DNA of 64,000 nucleotides, from positions 9,362,001 to 9,426,000 of the forward strand of contig NZ_CP023699.1 of assembly GCF_008704495.1 (NCBI RefSeq), in the 5' to 3' direction. Both the position numbers and the translations under genes were made by a program. The stretch comes from Streptomyces kanamyceticus (GTDB taxonomy: Bacteria > Actinomycetota > Actinomycetes > Streptomycetales > Streptomycetaceae). Of this stretch, positions 60,264 to 64,000 are shown in pieces. Position 1 is the first letter of the stretch, and each line of letters begins with the position of its first letter. Below the pieces are notes generated by a model. It did no database searches. It saw nothing but the letters and a program-made list of their open reading frames with translations, and was not told the origin of the DNA.

Positions 60264-62110
60264 TACGCCACTCCCATGCGGTCGAGGGTGGAGGAGAGCA
60301 CGGCAACGGCGTCGCAGCCCGCGAAGACGTACGCGTCGACATCGGCGTACTCACCGCGCCCGGCGAGGAACACCCGCTCGGCGCCCGCCGACTTGAGGGC
60401 CCGCGCGACCGGTTCGGCCTGCTCGGCGTAGAGCGCGTCGCTGGAACACACGCACGCCACTGTCGCACCGCTGGCCCTGAACGCCTCGGCGGCCGTCTCC
60501 GGGTCCACCGTCGCCGGGTCGTGCACGGCCTCGATGCCGCCCGCCTGGAAGAGGTTGGCGGCGAACGTCGCCCGCGCCGTGTGCGCGGCGGCCGGGCCGA
60601 GCGCCGCGAGGAACACCCGGGGCCGGGTGCCGGTCTTCGCCAGGTGCGCGTCGGAGCGGGTGCGCAGCTGTTCGTACGCCTCGTCGCGACGCACTCGGGG
60701 CAGCCCTCCGGTGGGTGCCTCGGGGGCCGCGTCCCGCTCCACGGGGCGCTCGGTCAGCTGCGGGAACTCGCTGATGCCGGTGATCGGTTCGCGCCGCTTC
60801 GCCAACTTCTTGCGGCGCTCCGCCCAGGTGGCCGCGAGGCGTTCGCCGACCAGACCGGACCGCAGGGCCGCCGCCTGGCCGCCCGCGCGCTCGATCTCCT
60901 GGAAGAACTCCCAGCCCGCGTGGGCCAGTTCATCGGTGAGGCGCTCCACGTACCAGGAGCCGCCCGCGGGGTCGATCACCCGGGCCAGATGCGACTCGTC
61001 GATCAGGATCGTCGAGGTGTTCCGGGCGATGCGGCGCGCGAACGCGTCGGGCAGCCCGAGGGAGTGGTCGAAGGGCAGGACGGTCACGGCATCGGCGCCG
61101 CCGACGCCCGCGCTCAGACAGGCAACCGTCGTGCGCAGCATGTTCACCCACGGGTCACGGCGGGTCATCATCACCGGCGAGGTCACCGCGTGCTGGCGCT
61201 GCGCACCGGCGCCCGGCGCGCCGCACGCCTCGGCGACCCTGGCCCAAAGGCGGCGCGCCGCCCGCAACTTGGCGATGGACAGGAACTGATCGGCCGTCAC
61301 CGCGTAGCGGAACTCCAGCTGCGCGCAGGCCTCTTCGACCGAGAGCCCGGCGGCGGTCAGCTCGCGCAGATAGGCGACGCCGGTGGCCAGCGAGCTGCCC
61401 AGCTCCTGCGCGGCCGAACCGCCCGCCTCGTGGTAGGGCCCCGCGTCGACGACGAGTGCCCGCAGACCCGGGTACTCGCGCCCGCAGAGCCTGGCGAGCT
61501 CCACCGCGGCCGCGGGGTCCAACTCTTCGCCGGTGCGGGCCTCGTGGCCAAGGACGTCGGCGCCGAGGTTGCCGTGCGCCGACTCCTTCGACACGCCCGC
61601 CGCCTCGTACAGACGGAGCAACTCGCGAGCGGCGGAGTCGTATGCGGCGCCCGCGTCGAGCGCGATGGGCGCGAGGTCGAGGAAGACGCCGTCCAGGGCC
61701 CGCGCCAGACCGGACACCGGGATGCCGCTCGCGCCCACGCTCAGCCAGAGCGAGGTGACGCCGTGCTCCAGGTCGCCCAGTACGGCTTCGTTCGTGCGGG
61801 CGGGGTCGGTGCCCGCGTGCCGCTGCCGCACGTCCCAGCCCGCGGCTGCGCTGCCACCGGCCGTGCCGCCCCGTACGAAGGGGGCGAAACCGGGGTGGCC
61901 CACATCGGGCGCGGTGTCGTGGGAGGTGTACAGGGGGCGGGTGGTGAGCCCGTCCTCGAGTGCGGTGGAGAGCGCTTCCTCGGCGGCCGTGCCCGATACG
62001 TCCTTACCCGACTTGCGCAGCACGCCTTCCACCAGGCGCTGCCACTGCTCATGGGTCGCATCAGGGAACTCGGCGGCCAGGGAAAGCCCGTCGTCAGGCA
62101 GGACCGTCAT
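60263..62110 (-). CDS. mutA: Methylmalonyl-CoA mutase small subunit
   Basis: The 615-residue protein is homologous to MutB ([53 protein letters not shown]). It lacks the DxHxxG B12 motif in its C-terminal domain ([18 protein letters not shown]), as expected for the non-catalytic subunit. First gene of the mutA-mutB-meaB operon. Confidence 0.95.
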
Positions 62111-62428
62111 GCCCCGATGCTAGGACCCAACCCCTGGCACGCGGTGCCGAAAGGGGCTGTGACCTTGCCCTCTTCTGAACTCCCTTGATCTGGAACGGGC
62201 GGACGGCTAGTGCTTGCCGAAGGCATCTACCGGCACATTTCGGCCCAGACGGTGATGCAGCGGCGGTGCCGGTGGCATCGCTTCAGAACGGCATTGGAAA
62301 GGCTTAGGGGGGAACTAGGGGAGGTTCAGCCGCGCTCAAGGGGAGCTTCGGCCGCACTCAAGGGGCGCGTTGGACAGCGGACAGGGGTGCGATGAGGGGG
62401 CGGATAGGGGGCGCGGTGCGGAGCGGGT
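62111..62428. other. Intergenic region upstream of mutA
   Basis: 318 bases with no gene. It should hold the mutA promoter (minus strand). It contains two copies of GCCGC(G/A)CTCAAGGGG near 62,330-62,366. Confidence 0.5.
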
Positions 62429-63229
62429 TCACACCGAGGTGCGTGAGGCGGGACGGGGCACCCGCGGCGGCTGGACGGAGGGCTTCCCTGTGGCGTACTG
62501 GACGTACTCCCGATGCAGCCGGAAACCGGCCGTCCAGCCGAGCAGTCGGCTGGGCCGGTTGTCGCGCCCGCAGGACCAGCTCGCGGTGCGCCCGCGCGCG
62601 GTGATGTCCGCGCAAAGGGCCGTCACACAGGCCAGCGCCAGACCCTCCCTGCGGCGTTCGGGAGCGGTGAGCACGGCCACGTCCTCGAACGTGTCACCGA
62701 CGAAGTATCCGCAGGCCACGGCCGCGACCCGGCCCGCCCGGTCGAAGGCGCCCCAGCCGTGCCCGGCGGCCGCGAGCCCCGAAGGGCCGCCCCAACTGCT
62801 GTGGATCCACGCGGAGTCGTCGCCGAGCGCGGTGAGCGCGTCGGCGTCACGCGGCTCGAGGCGCCGCACGGTCACCCCGCGCGGCGGCCGCGGCGCGGCC
62901 ACCGGTTCACGGTGGACGTACACCATGCGCTCCACCGGTACGAGGCGGTCGAACGCGGCGCCGAGCACGGGCAGGAAGCGCACCGGAGCCTCCACGCGGC
63001 TGTGCGCGAAGGGCGCGAGCAGGCCCGGGGTGAGGCTGTACGGATCGCCGCTGAGCAGCACGTGGCCCGCGCACGAGACGGCCGCGACGCGCGGGCTCAG
63101 GGCGCGGTCCACCCACCAGTCGCCCACACCGCCGGCGGCGACGTGCTCGGGCAGGGAGGCGGTCCCGGGTTCCCCCGCGGTGAACCAGCGGCTCACGGCG
63201 GGCAGCGGCTGCTGGGGGAGCTGAAGCAT
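62429..63229 (-). CDS. GNAT-family acetyltransferase
   Basis: The 266-residue protein has GVTVRRLEPRDADALTALG at the start of a C-terminal GNAT domain, a degenerate acetyl-CoA loop (APERRREGLALACVTALCADI), and RLLGWTAGFRLHREYVQYATG at the end. The N-terminal 120 residues are a separate cap (LSGDPYSLTPGLLAPFAHSRV). The substrate is unknown. Confidence 0.8.
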   Translation of the reverse strand: MLQLPQQPLPAVSRWFTAGEPGTASLPEHVAAGGVGDWWVDRALSPRVAAVSCAGHVLLSGDPYSLTPGLLAPFAHSRVEAPVRFLPVLGAAFDRLVPVERMVYVHREPVAAPRPPRGVTVRRLEPRDADALTALGDDSAWIHSSWGGPSGLAAAGHGWGAFDRAGRVAAVACGYFVGDTFEDVAVLTAPERRREGLALACVTALCADITARGRTASWSCGRDNRPSRLLGWTAGFRLHREYVQYATGKPSVQPPRVPRPASRTSV

Positions 63230-63612
63230 GAGGGTTCCTCCGGAGTGCGACCTTCGAGTGAACTGGGCGTGACACCGGCCGACCCCTGAACGGCAGCCCG
63301 TGTCGGCGTCAGCGGGTTCCCGTCCCGAGCGACATCCAACTGGGCCGGGGGCGCGGGCTCAAGAGCATGGCGTCGGCTTTGACGTCGCACTGACGGCCGA
63401 AGGGGCCCGGCGACAGCATCGCGTCAGGGTGGGGCGCCGTCGCGTCAACGTCGCGTCATGGAGGGTCGGTTGGCACCTCGTGCCGGGCATAACGTCACCG
63501 TATGCCGCAGGTCGCCGATCGGACCCGCGGAGTTCCCTGTGGGCTCCGCCCGTCTCCGTCCGTCACCTGCTTCACTTCTCACCTGCCTCATCTGTCTCCA
63601 TCGGAGGAACCC
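63230..63612. other. Intergenic region between divergent genes
   Basis: 383 bases between the GNAT gene and the last gene; no coding likeness is seen. CGGAGGAAC at its end is the ribosome site of the next gene. Confidence 0.5.
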
Positions 63613-64000
63613 ATGGCAGAGCTCCCGTGCGGCGAGGACCCCGAGCCCTGTGAACCCGGCCCGGCCGGGCCGCTTTTCGTTCCCGTCCGGCCGGGACCCG
63701 CGGGCTGCGTGGCCCGCCTGTTCCGCACAGCCGTCGGCGGACGCACCGCCGTCGCCTTCACCACCGAGGAGCGCCTCGGCGCCGCCCTCGGCGACACGCA
63801 GCCGTGGATCAGGCTTTCCACACCGGCGCTGCGGGCACTCGTCGAGCCGCTCGGCGTCGGTGACGTCACCGTCGACCCACGGCTGGCCGCGCATCCCGTC
63901 GGGCCGCCGCTGCGGCCCGGCGAGCGGTACGCGGCCCCCCGGCGCGACCGGGACCGGCAGGCGGTGGGCGCGCCGCGCGTCACCTCCGCGGCGGCCCTGG
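63613..64000 (+). CDS. SseB-like protein, 5' part (runs out of window)
   Basis: The frame opens at ATG 63,613 behind GGAGG and stays open to the window edge (129 codons). LFVPVRPGPAGCVARLFRTAVGGRTAVAFTTEERL, then IRLSTPALRALVEPLGVGDVTVDPRLA, is the pattern of the SseB/SAV_578 family, common in Streptomyces and of unknown role. Confidence 0.75.
   Translation, partial: MAELPCGEDPEPCEPGPAGPLFVPVRPGPAGCVARLFRTAVGGRTAVAFTTEERLGAALGDTQPWIRLSTPALRALVEPLGVGDVTVDPRLAAHPVGPPLRPGERYAAPRRDRDRQAVGAPRVTSAAAL

Overview
The window is high-GC actinobacterial DNA, almost certainly a Streptomyces chromosome. It shows GC-rich third codon positions, GTG starts, overlapping GTGA/ATGA gene junctions, many two-component, ROK and ECF regulators, and a propionate/methylmalonyl-CoA block. 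Two blocks can be separated.

Positions 1-35,716 look like an acquired island set in the 3' end of an sbcC-type gene. The gene runs in from the left edge and ends at 495. A second copy of its 3' end lies at 35,585-35,789. The first 132 bases of the two copies (291-422 and 35,585-35,716) are identical, and after that they differ almost only by synonymous changes. Everything between is accessory DNA: a DUF574 methyltransferase, several insertion sequences (IS1182-like, two copies of one IS110 element, IS5-like), broken genes, toxin/immunity genes, and a recombinase/transposase unit near the right border.

The centre of the island (about 6.1-27.2 kb) is an unusual type I-E CRISPR-Cas locus. The five Cascade genes (cas8e, cse2, cas7e, cas5e, cas6e) form one tightly overlapped operon. 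I find no cas1, cas2 or cas3 helicase. In place of Cas3 there is a divergently transcribed 288-residue gene that aligns by eye with the Cas3 HD domain but has lost its catalytic residues. Next to it is a two-gene operon encoding an alpha/beta hydrolase and a 1,498-residue caspase-like/STAND NTPase/WD40 protein. Two very long arrays flank this core and are transcribed away from it: about 64 repeats on the left, cut in two by an IS110 copy, and about 54 on the right. My reading, which is inference, is an RNA-guided system in which target recognition by Cascade is relayed through a nuclease-dead Cas3-derived adaptor to a protease effector instead of a DNA-shredding nuclease. Cas8e and the caspase gene each contain a rare TTA codon, so both may depend on the developmental tRNA bldA.

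Positions 35,790-64,000 are ordinary Streptomyces core: two Lrp regulators, a secreted trypsin-like protease, rhodanese, SDR, DUF885 peptidase-like protein, PLP Cys/Met enzyme, ACT-GNAT protein, PhoD phosphatase, VOC protein, hydrolase, SigJ-type ECF sigma factor, a GntR regulator preceded by a DasR-like operator, ROK regulator, a two-component system next to an ABC exporter, and the mutA-mutB-meaB/enoyl-CoA hydrolase cluster. The window closes inside an SseB-like gene.
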